Shown: positions 21,765 through 30,423 of the stretch, piece after piece | Position numbering within the stretch: the first letter of the stretch is position 1 | How the letters are laid out: each line of letters opens with the position of its first letter | NCBI GenBank assembly: GCA_001783065.1 | Contig: MFQN01000028.1 | Location: 1-39,470, forward strand | Direction: 5' to 3' | Origin: Candidatus Magasanikbacteria bacterium RIFCSPLOWO2_12_FULL_43_12 | GTDB lineage: Bacteria > Patescibacteriota > Patescibacteriia > Magasanikbacterales > UBA922 | DNA: 39,470 nucleotides | Position numbers and translations under genes: made by a program | The notes under the pieces: model-generated | Database searches by the model: none | What the model was told of the DNA's origin: nothing | Seen by the model: only the letters and a program-made list of their open reading frames with translations

Positions 21765-22565
21765 ATGCGGAAAAAATTTTTTACGCTTCTCGCCATATCA
21801 ATCGTGCTCGCAATAACGATTTTAACGCATTATTTAGGTTGGCTAAAACCGGTGGAAAGTTTTTTTCGTTACATAGTCAATCCTGGATCCAAAGCAATGT
21901 ATGCTTTAAGCGTGAAAATAAACAACACCGAAGAAGAATTCACCACGTCAGAAGATCTCTTGGAAGCTTATAAAAAAATAAAAGACGAATGGTTAAAAAA
22001 CAAAATTAATGAAGTAGAGCTGGAAACTCTGCGCCAGGATAATGAAAATCTACGGCAGGAGTTGAATTTCATCAAAACAAAAAATTATGATTCAATCGGC
22101 ATCGAAGTTATTGGAAAAAATATCGATCCTACCGAAAGCACACTGATTATTAATCGCGGATCTAAAGATGGTGTGAGAGAGGGAAGCCCGGTAGTCGTTG
22201 GTAATGGCATACTGGTAGGAAAGATTGCAAAGGTGGAAGAAAAAATATCAGTTGTTCGTCTTTTGGATGATAATCAAAGTAAAGTCGCGGCGACGGTAAT
22301 TAATTACGAAAAAAGCGTTGGGCTGATAGAGGGCGGATACGGTATTAGCGTGCAAATGAATTTTATACCCCAAAGCGAGTCAATTGGTGTTGGCGATATT
22401 GTGGTAACTTCCGGTTTGGAAGAAAAAATGCCGCGCGGCTTGCTGGTTGGGGCCGTCCAAGCAGTGGAAAAAGAAGCTCACCAGCCATTCCAGAAGGCGG
22501 TGATTAAACCTTTTGCCAAATTTGACAAAGTAACCATTGCTTCCGTCCTAATCAACGTTGAATAA
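21765..22565 (+). CDS. mreC: Rod-shape protein MreC
   Basis: MreC spans the membrane once (about residues 5-23), forms a coiled coil (about 50-100, LEAYKKIKDEWLKNKINEVE) and carries a beta-barrel domain outside the cytoplasm (about 105-260). It scaffolds PBP2 and MreB. The 266-residue length and the position after mreB are canonical. Confidence 0.93.
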   Translation: MRKKFFTLLAISIVLAITILTHYLGWLKPVESFFRYIVNPGSKAMYALSVKINNTEEEFTTSEDLLEAYKKIKDEWLKNKINEVELETLRQDNENLRQELNFIKTKNYDSIGIEVIGKNIDPTESTLIINRGSKDGVREGSPVVVGNGILVGKIAKVEEKISVVRLLDDNQSKVAATVINYEKSVGLIEGGYGISVQMNFIPQSESIGVGDIVVTSGLEEKMPRGLLVGAVQAVEKEAHQPFQKAVIKPFAKFDKVTIASVLINVE

Positions 22566-22568
22566 ACT

Positions 22569-23111
22569 ATGCGTTCAATATTACGATTTTTATTGATCCT
22601 ATTGGCGATAGTTTTTTTATCCGCTTTCCATATTGGTTTAGCCTTTCTTTTACCATTTCCCTGGTCCAAAATTAATATTATTCTAACCGTTCTTATTGTC
22701 CTAATGTTTTGGTGGGATTCCGGTTTTATTATCTGGCTTTCTTTTTTCTCGCATTTAATTATTGAATTATACACTACCGCGCCGTTTGGAATTTTATTAA
22801 CTTCGGGAACATTAAGTATATTATTATCCTTTTGGCTTTATAAATATCTTTTTACCAATCGTTCGTGGTACGCGGCGGGAGCGCTTGGATTGCTGACAAT
22901 TTTTATTTATCGAGCAATTTATATCATGGCAATTTTATCACTTAAATTCTTTGGACTCACTCAAATATTGCCTTGGCAAAATATCATGCAGACTCTATCT
23001 TGGGAATTGCTTTTCAGCGTGCCGGCTATCGCATTGCTGTTTTTTATTGTTTCACGTTTTTCTCGGCGGCTGAATACATCGCTGGATCACTCAGCTTTAT
23101 TTAAGGTTTAG
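22569..23111 (+). CDS. mreD: Rod-shape protein MreD
   Basis: A 180-residue integral membrane protein with five or six hydrophobic segments and little else, as usual for MreD. Identification rests partly on its position between mreC and mrdA. It stabilises the elongation complex. Confidence 0.82.
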   Translation: MRSILRFLLILLAIVFLSAFHIGLAFLLPFPWSKINIILTVLIVLMFWWDSGFIIWLSFFSHLIIELYTTAPFGILLTSGTLSILLSFWLYKYLFTNRSWYAAGALGLLTIFIYRAIYIMAILSLKFFGLTQILPWQNIMQTLSWELLFSVPAIALLFFIVSRFSRRLNTSLDHSALFKV

Positions 23112-23113
23112 TT

Positions 23114-25054
23114 ATGGCAAACCGTTATGAATGGGTAGAGGAATTTATTGTTTTTGAACAGCCCATCGGCCGCCAAATACCACTGCCGCAAGACAAAAAT
23201 TTTGTTGGAACTAGACTCACTAACCAAATAGCGCATTATTTTTTTATTGCTTTGCTTCTCGTTTTTGTCCTAATTTTTTTCCGCTTATTTTACTTGCAAA
23301 TTATTAAAGGGCGAGAGTATCGCGCCGCGGCGGAAGGCAATCGGCAAAAAATTATTCAGATTTTCGCTGAACGCGGCTTGATTTTTGACGCGAACGGAGC
23401 GCAGCTGACGAAAAATATTCCGAATTTTTATCTGGCATTAGTGCCGCAGGAGCTGCCAAGAGACTTACAAAAAAGAGAAATACTGATTGAAAAATTGTCT
23501 GGTTTAATAAATCAGAACAAGGAAGAAATACGACAAAAAATTAAAGAATATGGATCTTATAGTCATAAATCTGTCGTCATTCAGGAAGATCTTGATTATG
23601 ACACCGCCCTTTCAATTTTGATAGCTTCTTCGGATTTGCCCGGCATAGAAATTCAGCGTGGCAGTAAGCGTCTATATTACAATTACAACTCTAACTCTGT
23701 TTGGGATGTGGCCACCTCAACTCCATATTCTTTATCTTTGCTTTTGGGCTATATTGGCAAGTTAAATCAGAGTGATTTAGCTAGTTTATATAATCAGGGA
23801 TATTTGGCATCTGACAATATCGGTAAAGTTGGCATAGAAAAAAGCTATGAAAAAGAATTACGCGGCAAATATGGCAAAAAACGCGTTGAAGTTGACGCGG
23901 GCGGCAAGGAGCGGGCCACTTTAGCCGAGGAGGCGCCGATATCTGGAGAGCATGTTTATTTGACGATTGATGTATCCCTGCAGAAAAAATTAGAGGATTT
24001 GATCAGCGTGGTATTAAAAAATAATGAAAAAAAGCGCGCGAGCGGTATTGTTTTAGATCCAAACACCGGAGGTATCTTGGCAATCGTTAATTTACCGGCG
24101 TTTGATAACAATGATTTTTCCGGCGGTATCAACCCTGAAGTTTATAAGAATTATTTAGAAGATGAAAATAAACCACTTTTTAATCGCGCGATTAGCGGTC
24201 TTTTTCCATCCGGTTCGGTAATTAAGCCGGCAATCGCTTACGCCGCTTTGCAGGAGGGCATCATCACGAATCAAACCACTTTTTTGAGCGTTGGCGGCAT
24301 TCAAGTCGGTGATTGGTTTTTTCCAGATTGGCTGGCTGGCGGTCATGGCTTAACTGACGTAAAAAAGTCCCTTGCTTCTTCTGTTAATACTTTTTATTAT
24401 TACATTGGCGGCGGGTACAAAGATTTTGTTGGGTTGGGAGTTGATTTGATTGGCAAATATTTAAAATATTTTGGTTTTGGGCAAAAACTTGGGATTGATT
24501 TGCTTGGTGAAAAATCCGGCTTAGTCCCGTCTCGCGAATGGAAAGTGGCGACGACTGGCGAACGTTGGTATGTCGGCGATACTTACAATCTTTCTATCGG
24601 TCAGGGCGGTCTACTGGTTACTCCATTACAAATCAGCTCGCTTACAGCGGTTATTGCCAACGGTGGAACATTATTTCAACCACACCTGTTAAATTATTTT
24701 GAAAATCCGTTGACAAAAAAACAAGAAAAATTTATTCCCAAAAAAATCAACAGCTACTCTTTTACCGATAAATATCTTTTTACTGTAAAAGCCGGTATGA
24801 CGGATTGCGTTAAGTATGGTTCTTGCCGTCGTTTGGCGAGCTTGCCATTCTCTGTAGCCGGAAAAACCGGCACGGCGCAGTGGAATAAAAATAAAAGCAA
24901 TCACGCGTGGTTCACTTCTTTCGCGCCGGTTGACGAGCCGGAAATCGTGGTAACGATTTTAGTTGAAGAAGGCGGGGAGGGTGGCAGTATTGCCGCGCCG
25001 ATTGCGTACGAGTTTTATAAGTGGTGGTGGGGATATAAAAAGCGAAATTTTTAA
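23114..25054 (+). CDS. mrdA: Penicillin-binding protein 2, peptidoglycan transpeptidase
   Basis: The 646-residue class B PBP cross-links peptidoglycan during elongation. One membrane helix (about 41-60) precedes a dimerisation domain and the transpeptidase domain. All three active-site motifs are intact: S368-V-I-K371 in PSGSVIKP, S423-V-N425, and K584-T-G586 in KTGTAQW. The usual glycosyltransferase partner RodA is not in the window. After the stop codon come 168 bases with a DnaA-box sequence and a small hairpin. Confidence 0.95.
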   Translation: MANRYEWVEEFIVFEQPIGRQIPLPQDKNFVGTRLTNQIAHYFFIALLLVFVLIFFRLFYLQIIKGREYRAAAEGNRQKIIQIFAERGLIFDANGAQLTKNIPNFYLALVPQELPRDLQKREILIEKLSGLINQNKEEIRQKIKEYGSYSHKSVVIQEDLDYDTALSILIASSDLPGIEIQRGSKRLYYNYNSNSVWDVATSTPYSLSLLLGYIGKLNQSDLASLYNQGYLASDNIGKVGIEKSYEKELRGKYGKKRVEVDAGGKERATLAEEAPISGEHVYLTIDVSLQKKLEDLISVVLKNNEKKRASGIVLDPNTGGILAIVNLPAFDNNDFSGGINPEVYKNYLEDENKPLFNRAISGLFPSGSVIKPAIAYAALQEGIITNQTTFLSVGGIQVGDWFFPDWLAGGHGLTDVKKSLASSVNTFYYYIGGGYKDFVGLGVDLIGKYLKYFGFGQKLGIDLLGEKSGLVPSREWKVATTGERWYVGDTYNLSIGQGGLLVTPLQISSLTAVIANGGTLFQPHLLNYFENPLTKKQEKFIPKKINSYSFTDKYLFTVKAGMTDCVKYGSCRRLASLPFSVAGKTGTAQWNKNKSNHAWFTSFAPVDEPEIVVTILVEEGGEGGSIAAPIAYEFYKWWWGYKKRNF

Positions 25055-25138
25055 TTTTCTAAAATTTTGTCAAGTTTACAGGACGAAACGAGAAATTCCT
25101 TGCACCGTACCGTCCGCCTCCTGGTGGACTGGTGCTGG

Positions 25139-25147
25139 TGTGGATAA
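25139..25147 (-). other. DnaA-box-like sequence
   Basis: TGTGGATAA is the exact complement of TTATCCACA. It is one of two perfect boxes in the window (the other is at 8598), both in gaps between genes and far apart. Confidence 0.4.
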
Positions 25148-25173
25148 CTCTCTTTTCCCCACTCGCCAGTTTT

Positions 25174-25209
25174 GTTATACTACCAGTACCGCGAATGGCG
25201 GGTATTTTT
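25174..25209 (+). promoter_or_regulatory. Promoter and leader hairpin of greA
   Basis: TGTTATACT (TATACT at 25176-25181 with an extended TG) is a likely -10. Just after the expected start site lies an inverted repeat TACCGC...GCGGGTA (about 25187-25204), followed by five T. The hairpin could terminate or attenuate transcription before the greA ATG at 25223, or end the mrdA transcript. Confidence 0.45.
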
Positions 25210-25222
25210 ATTGACAAAATTT

Positions 25223-25693
25223 ATGTCTGACGAGCAATCACAATTCATGACCAAAGAAAAATTCAGCGGGTTGGAAAAAGAACTCCGTGAGTTAAAGTTG
25301 GAAGTTTTACCGCGGATTGCCAAACGGATTGATGACGCGAGGCAGATGGGCGATCTTTCAGAAAACGCTGAATATCACGCGGCGCGGGAAGAAATGGCAT
25401 GGAGGCAGAGCCGGGTTAACGAAATTCAATATCTTTTGAGCAACGCGGAAATTATCTCAACCGCGCAAGGACAAGGGAGCACGATCACTATCGGATCCAC
25501 TATTGTGGTGGAATCAAAAAACGGCAAAAAAGAATACGTGATTGTCGGCGCTCAAGAAGCCGAACCAACTAAAGGAAAAATTTCTAACGAATCTCCATTA
25601 GGTAGCGCTTTTCTGGGAAAAAAGAAAGGCGAGAAAGTCAAAGTTCAGTTGCCGTCAGGTGTTCAAGAGTATAAAATTTTGGAGGTAAAGTGA
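25223..25693 (+). CDS. greA: Transcription elongation factor GreA
   Basis: The 156-residue protein is a standard GreA. The N-terminal coiled coil has the tip QMGDLSENAEYHAA with catalytic D44 and E47. The C-terminal domain ends SPLGSAFLGKKKGEKVKVQLP. It rescues backtracked RNA polymerase by stimulating transcript cleavage. The ATG at 25223 is chosen because earlier codons lie in the promoter and hairpin. The divergent paralogue at 9597 has a changed tip and an N-terminal extension. Confidence 0.93.
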   Translation: MSDEQSQFMTKEKFSGLEKELRELKLEVLPRIAKRIDDARQMGDLSENAEYHAAREEMAWRQSRVNEIQYLLSNAEIISTAQGQGSTITIGSTIVVESKNGKKEYVIVGAQEAEPTKGKISNESPLGSAFLGKKKGEKVKVQLPSGVQEYKILEVK

Positions 25694-25702
25694 TCGCGCG
25701 AG

Positions 25703-25756
25703 ACCTCACCCCTCCCCATCTCTCGTTCCGACTCGAAGCCTACGAGGAGAGGGGAT
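25703..25756. repeat. Imperfect C-rich/G-rich inverted repeat
   Basis: A left arm with CTCACCCCTCCCCATCTCTC faces a right arm with GAGGAGAGGGGAT. The opening CTCACCCC resembles that of the palindrome at 10697, which suggests a second dispersed repeat family. Two copies are too few to be sure. Confidence 0.4.
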
Positions 25757-25762
25757 AATTGT

Positions 25763-25792
25763 ATCCCCGCTATGCGGGGATTTGTGTTTTTA
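25763..25792 (+). terminator. Intrinsic terminator after greA
   Basis: ATCCCCGC (25763-25770) pairs perfectly with GCGGGGAT (25774-25781) around a TAT loop, followed by a T-rich tail to 25792. It separates greA from lysS. Confidence 0.85.
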
Positions 25793-25810
25793 TCTAAATT
25801 TTAGTATAAT
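25782..25810 (+). promoter_or_regulatory. Promoter of the lysS operon
   Basis: TTGTGT (25782-25787) and TATAAT (25805-25810) are 17 bases apart. The -35 overlaps the T-rich tail of the greA terminator. The leader would be about 24 bases. Confidence 0.6.
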
Positions 25811-25840
25811 AACTCCATAATTTTAGTCAATTAATTTGCT

Positions 25841-27310
25841 ATGGACAGCCAAGAAAAAACAAACATTAACGACGAGCGTAAAATCCGTCTAAAAAAGATG
25901 GAAGAGTTGAGAGCGGCGGGAATTGACCCGTATCCGGCTGAATCAAACCGTAAACACACCTTACAACAAGCTCTGGTTGGTAAAGACGGCGAAAAATTCA
26001 CTGTTGCCGGACGGATTTTAACCAAAAGAGAAATGGGCAAGCTGACTTTTTGCCACCTGCAAGATGAATCCAGCAGGATGCAAATTGCGCTTAAACAGGA
26101 CGATGTCGGAAAAGAAAATTACAATTTGTTCACGAAAAAGATTGATATAGGTGATATTATTGAAATTGAAGGCGAAAAATTTTTAACGCACAAAGGCGAA
26201 CCGTCTATTTTAATAAAAAAATGGACGCTGTTATCTAAAGCCCTCTTGCCTTTACCGGATAAATTTCACGGCTTGCAAGATGAGGAATTACGTCTGCGCA
26301 AACGTTACTTGGAACTAATTACTAATCCGGAATTGAAAGAATTGTTTCGCCAGAAGAGTTGTTTTTGGCAGGCAACTCGGAATTTTTTGTTAAGCGAAGG
26401 ATTTTTAGAAGTTGAAACTCCGGTTTTGGAATCAACCTGCGGCGGAGCGGACGCGACCCCGTTTGTCACGCATCTTAATACTTTGGACATGGTTGTTTAT
26501 CTGCGCATTTCTATGGGTGAATTGTGGCAAAAAAGATTGATGGTCGCCGGGTTTGAAAAAACTTTTGAAATTGGACGGCAGTTCAGAAACGAGGGCATGA
26601 GCCGTGAACATCTTCAAGATTACACGCAAATGGAATTTTACTGGGCTTACGCTGATGATGAAAAGGGAATGGATCTCGTAGAAAGACTGACAAGACATAT
26701 CGCGCAAGAAGCATTCGGCACGCTTAAATTTGATATTGGCGAGTTCAAAGACATTGATTTAAATAAAAAGTGGGAAAGAATTGATTACACTGATACGATT
26801 AAAAAAAATCTGAAGATTGACGTGCTGAAAGCTTCTGATAAAGAAATTAAAGCTAAATTGGACAGTCTAAAGATTGAATACGGTAAACAGGAGACAAAAG
26901 GCAGATTGATTGATTCTTTGTGGAAACATTGTCGAAAATCAGTGAAGGGTCCGGCTTTTTTGGTTGGACAGCCGGTTGTTGTCTCGCCGTTATCTAAACG
27001 CCGAGTGGATAATCCGGAATTGACTCGGCGTTTCCAAATTATTCTTGCTGGCAGTGAGCTTGGCAATGGTTACGCGGAGCTAAACGATCCGATTGATCAG
27101 GCGGAAAGATTCGCCGAACAGGCAAAAATGCGAGAGGCGGGCGACTCGGAAGCGCAGATGCATGATAAAGATTTTGTTGAAGCTTTGGAACACGGCATGC
27201 CGCCCACTTGTGGTTTTGGTTTTTCTGAAAGAGTATTCGCATTTTTAGCCAACAAGCCAATGCGAGACTGCGTCTTGTTTCCTTTAGTAAAACCCACGCA
27301 AGATTCTTAA
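25841..27310 (+). CDS. lysS: Lysine--tRNA ligase, class II
   Basis: LysRS of 489 residues. The N-terminal anticodon-binding OB-fold carries KFTVAGRILTKREMGKLTF. The class II core follows with motif 2 FEIGRQFRNEGMSREH, then the region ELGNGYAELNDPIDQAERF and a motif 3 version GMPPTCGFGFSERVFAFL. The latter differs from the usual G-L-G-I-D-R form but keeps the arginine. First gene of a tight run with the RibL-like gene, rdgB and serS. Confidence 0.93.
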   Translation: MDSQEKTNINDERKIRLKKMEELRAAGIDPYPAESNRKHTLQQALVGKDGEKFTVAGRILTKREMGKLTFCHLQDESSRMQIALKQDDVGKENYNLFTKKIDIGDIIEIEGEKFLTHKGEPSILIKKWTLLSKALLPLPDKFHGLQDEELRLRKRYLELITNPELKELFRQKSCFWQATRNFLLSEGFLEVETPVLESTCGGADATPFVTHLNTLDMVVYLRISMGELWQKRLMVAGFEKTFEIGRQFRNEGMSREHLQDYTQMEFYWAYADDEKGMDLVERLTRHIAQEAFGTLKFDIGEFKDIDLNKKWERIDYTDTIKKNLKIDVLKASDKEIKAKLDSLKIEYGKQETKGRLIDSLWKHCRKSVKGPAFLVGQPVVVSPLSKRRVDNPELTRRFQIILAGSELGNGYAELNDPIDQAERFAEQAKMREAGDSEAQMHDKDFVEALEHGMPPTCGFGFSERVFAFLANKPMRDCVLFPLVKPTQDS

Positions 27311-27311
27311 T

Positions 27312-27737
27312 ATGAAATCAACCGTCATGGTGTTTGGAACTTTTGATATCCTGCACCTCGGCCACATCCACATGTTTGAAGAAGCGCGCCAATATGGAGA
27401 TAAGCTTGTGGCAGTAGTGGCGCGTGATATTAATGTTGAAAGAGTAAAAGGGATCGGTCCATTTCATAATGAGCAAGAGAGATTAAAATTTGTAAAACAT
27501 ATTAATTTGATTGACGAGGCGGTTTTGGGGGACAAAACCGATGTTTACAAAGTGATTAGAAAAATTAAACCGGATGTTGTCGCTTTGGGCTATGATCAAA
27601 GGATGTATGTAGATAAGCTTGGTCGCGCTTTGGTCCAACTTGGTCTGAATAAAACAAAAATTGTGCGTTTGAGCGAGTGCCAGCCGAAAAGAATGAAGAC
27701 GACAAAGATTAAAAAATATATTGAGAGGATGATATGA
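27312..27737 (+). CDS. RibL-like nucleotidyltransferase (possible FAD synthase)
   Basis: A 141-residue cytidylyltransferase-like protein with the HxGH signature (HLGH, residues 15-18) after GTFDIL. The sequence PDVVALGYDQRMYVDKLG and overall length resemble archaeal RibL, which makes FAD from FMN, more than the bifunctional bacterial RibF. Glycerol-3-phosphate cytidylyltransferase is the main alternative. It overlaps rdgB by four bases (ATGA), so the two are translationally coupled. Confidence 0.8.
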   Translation: MKSTVMVFGTFDILHLGHIHMFEEARQYGDKLVAVVARDINVERVKGIGPFHNEQERLKFVKHINLIDEAVLGDKTDVYKVIRKIKPDVVALGYDQRMYVDKLGRALVQLGLNKTKIVRLSECQPKRMKTTKIKKYIERMI

Positions 27738-28330
27738 CGAAAATCTTGATTGCCACAACTAACGAAGGGAAATTTGTGGAGATAAAAAGTTTTTTAAGTG
27801 ATTTGCCGGTAAAATTTGTTTCTTTAAACGATTTAAAAACAAAATACAGAGAACCGGTTGAAAATCAGCCAACGTTAGAGGGTAACGCGATACTAAAAGC
27901 CAAATATTACGCGGAGAAAACCAGATTGATTTCTTTGACTGACGATGGCGGACTATTCATAGAAACTTTAAACGGTTGGCCGGGGGTGAAGAGCGCGCGA
28001 GTCGCCAATAGTAAAACAAAGCGGAATGAGCTGGTGCTTGCTAAATTGAAAGGTATTTCGTGGAAAAAACGAACAGCAGAATTTAGAGCAGTCCTCGCGA
28101 TTTATGATCCGCAAATCAAAGATTTACATTTGACTTATGGCGAAACTGCCGGTCATATTTTGGAAAAGCCGATAAATTCAGACAATGGCTTTGGTTATGA
28201 TCCGATTTTTTACGTTGACAAAAGGAATATGGCTTACGCGGAAATGAGTATTGTGAAAAAAAATTCTTGCAGTCACCGCGGCAAAGCGCTTGCGCGAATG
28301 AAATATTTTTTACAAAAACAATATTCATAA
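27734..28330 (+). CDS. rdgB: Non-canonical purine NTP pyrophosphatase (RdgB/HAM1 family)
   Basis: The enzyme hydrolyses dITP, ITP and XTP to keep deaminated purines out of DNA and RNA. Family motifs are all visible: IATTNEGKFVEI at the N-terminus, LTDDGGLFIETLNGWPGVKS, GFGYDPIFY and SHRGKAL. The 198-residue length is usual. serS follows after nine bases. Confidence 0.93.
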   Translation: MTKILIATTNEGKFVEIKSFLSDLPVKFVSLNDLKTKYREPVENQPTLEGNAILKAKYYAEKTRLISLTDDGGLFIETLNGWPGVKSARVANSKTKRNELVLAKLKGISWKKRTAEFRAVLAIYDPQIKDLHLTYGETAGHILEKPINSDNGFGYDPIFYVDKRNMAYAEMSIVKKNSCSHRGKALARMKYFLQKQYS

Positions 28331-28339
28331 AATAAAACT

Positions 28340-29605
28340 ATGTTAGACATCAACAAGATCCGCGAACAAAAAGAAGCAGTTAAGAACGCGCTTTTGAAGC
28401 GCTTGGATTCGGCGCAGTTTGATTTGGATAAAATAATTTTCTTGGACGACAATCGCCGTAAATTAATCGCGGAAATGGAGATCTTAAAAGCTGATCGAAA
28501 CCTCCATTCAAAAACCAAACCAACTCCGGAAATTATCGCGCAAATGAAAGAGGTTGGCGGACAAATTCAAATTTTTAAAAATGATTTGCGTTTGGTTGAA
28601 GAACAGATTAAGACCGCGTTAAGCGAACTGCCAAACATTCCTGCCGATGATGTTTTGCCTGGTGGAAAAGAAAATAATAAAGTAATTAAAACTTTCGGAT
28701 GCAAGCCAATTTTTAAATTTAATCCCAAGGACCATGTTGAGATAGCGACTAGTTTAGATTTGGTTGATTATGAACGCGCGGCAAAGATGTCCGGCGCTGG
28801 TTTTTGGATTTACAAAGGTGATGGCGCGTTCTTGGAGTGGGCATTGTTAAATTATTTCGTGGAATTTCATAAGAAAAATAAATATACTTTTATTTTGCCG
28901 CCGTATTTACTAACCGAACAATCAGCATTCACTTCCGGTCACTTGCCAAAATTTAAAGATGATTTGTTTTGGACGCAAGATGGAACCTGCCTCAACGCGA
29001 CTTCGGAAATGATGCTGGGAAATTATCACCGCGATGAAATATTGGCGGAAAAAGAATTGCCGTTGAAATATTTCGCCTACTCAACTTGTTTTCGCCGCGA
29101 AGCCGGCAGTTATCGCAAAGAGGAGCGGGGGATGATCCGCGGGCACCAGTTTAATAAAATAGAGATGTTTCAATTTACCAAGCCGGAAAATTCGTGGAAG
29201 GCGTTCGCCGAACTGATTAAAAACGCGGAAAAATTAGTTGAAGGACTGGGTCTGCATTATCAGACAGTGCAATTGGCCGCCGGCGATTCTTCCGCTGCTA
29301 TGGCGAAAACTTGCGATATTGAAGTTTGGATTCCGAGTATGAATACTTTTAAAGAAGTAAGTAGTGTTTCTAATGCTTTAGATTATCAAGCTCGTCGCGG
29401 GAATATCAGATTTAAAGATTCGGCAACAGGCAAGAATGAGTTCGCGCACACGCTTAATGCCTCCGGTTTGGCCACCAGCCGTTTATTGCCGGCGATTCTG
29501 GAACAATTTCAACAGAAAGATGGTAGTGTCAAGGTGCCGAAAGTTTTACAGAGGTGGGTGGGGAAGAAAGTAATTAGTTATTGCGAGGAACGAAGCCGAG
29601 CGTAG
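28340..29605 (+). CDS. serS: Serine--tRNA ligase
   Basis: SerRS of 421 residues. The N-terminal half is the long helical arm that grips tRNA-Ser (about residues 25-105). The class II core has TSEMMLGNYHRDEIL, motif 2 FRREAGSYRKEERGMIRGHQ and motif 3 near NASGLATSRLLPAILE. The final codons are supplied by a palindromic repeat: CEERSRA and the TAG stop lie inside the element starting at 29580, replacing the natural end after VISY. Confidence 0.94.
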   Translation: MLDINKIREQKEAVKNALLKRLDSAQFDLDKIIFLDDNRRKLIAEMEILKADRNLHSKTKPTPEIIAQMKEVGGQIQIFKNDLRLVEEQIKTALSELPNIPADDVLPGGKENNKVIKTFGCKPIFKFNPKDHVEIATSLDLVDYERAAKMSGAGFWIYKGDGAFLEWALLNYFVEFHKKNKYTFILPPYLLTEQSAFTSGHLPKFKDDLFWTQDGTCLNATSEMMLGNYHRDEILAEKELPLKYFAYSTCFRREAGSYRKEERGMIRGHQFNKIEMFQFTKPENSWKAFAELIKNAEKLVEGLGLHYQTVQLAAGDSSAAMAKTCDIEVWIPSMNTFKEVSSVSNALDYQARRGNIRFKDSATGKNEFAHTLNASGLATSRLLPAILEQFQQKDGSVKVPKVLQRWVGKKVISYCEERSRA

Positions 29606-29679
29606 TGACGAAGCAATCCAGTCACCAATGACTAACGAACGTGGATTGCTTCGTCGTCTGCGGACTCCTCGCAATGACA
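29580..29679. repeat. Palindromic repeat covering the end of serS
   Basis: A head-to-head pair about 100 bp long: ATTGCGAGGAACGAAGC...GCAATCCA, then TGGATTGCTTCGTCGTC...CTCGCAATGACA. It provides the last seven codons and stop of serS and ends 15 bases before the next gene. Confidence 0.9.
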
Positions 29680-29694
29680 GTTGTCCATCATACT

Positions 29695-30423
29695 ATGACA
29701 GATAAACCAGTATTAATCATTCTCCCCGGCTGGGGCGGGACAAAAGAAACTTGGCGCGATTTTACCGAATTAGCCAAGGACTCTTTTGAAATACAAGTGA
29801 TTGATTTGCCATGTTTTGGCGAAGAGCCTTGTCCAATGGAAGTTTGGGGCGTAGAAGAATACTCCAACTTCGTCAAATCGAAAATATCCAATATCCAATA
29901 TCCAATATCTAAACCTATTCTTCTCGGCCATTCGTTCGGCGGACAGGTGGCAGCATACTTTACCGCGCAAAATCCGGAAATGATTAGTAAACTAATTTTA
30001 ATCGCGCCGGCTCTGTTCAGGAAGAAGAGGGGATTGCGGCGGCTATTTTTTGGTATCATAGCCAAAAGCGGCCATTTAATTTTTAAACTGCCGATAATTG
30101 AAAAATTTGATGTTTGGGCAAAAAAAGTTTTGTATAAAGTCGCAAATTCTCCGGATTACGGTGAAACTTCCGGAATCAAACGCGAAATTTTTAAAAAAAT
30201 CATCCGTCAGGATTTAACGAATATCTTGCCAAAAATTGCCGCTTCGACGCTGTTGATTCATGGCACGTTAGATAAATATGTACCCGTTAAAGATAGTAAA
30301 AAGGCTGTTAGTCTAATCTCGCGCGCCAAATTAGAAATAATTCCATTGGCACGGCACGGCGCGCATTTTCAACAACCGGAAAAATTATTGTCAATAATAA
30401 CAAAATATGCTCTCGGCGATTAA
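29695..30423 (+). CDS. Alpha/beta hydrolase
   Basis: A 242-residue hydrolase. The oxyanion region LPGWGGTKETW, nucleophile elbow GHSFGG (S80), an acid in HGTLDKYVP and the late His in LARHGAHFQQPE form a complete triad. The substrate is unknown. The ATG at 29695 is preferred, because codons upstream lie in the repeat. The gene contains a 7-bp tandem repeat (ATATCCA three times, 29884-29904, plus a near copy) just before the nucleophile. It overlaps the MurF-like gene by 17 bases, which implies coupling to wall synthesis. Confidence 0.85.
   Translation: MTDKPVLIILPGWGGTKETWRDFTELAKDSFEIQVIDLPCFGEEPCPMEVWGVEEYSNFVKSKISNIQYPISKPILLGHSFGGQVAAYFTAQNPEMISKLILIAPALFRKKRGLRRLFFGIIAKSGHLIFKLPIIEKFDVWAKKVLYKVANSPDYGETSGIKREIFKKIIRQDLTNILPKIAASTLLIHGTLDKYVPVKDSKKAVSLISRAKLEIIPLARHGAHFQQPEKLLSIITKYALGD
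29884..29911 (+). repeat. 7-bp tandem repeat inside the hydrolase gene
   Basis: ATATCCA occurs three times exactly and then once as ATATCTA. The unit is not a multiple of three, so slippage by one unit would shift the frame before the catalytic serine. Confidence 0.85.

Noticed and set aside
8598-25147. Replication origin
   Set aside because: Only two isolated perfect DnaA boxes 16 kb apart, no box cluster, no AT-rich unwinding region beside them, and no dnaA or dnaN gene.
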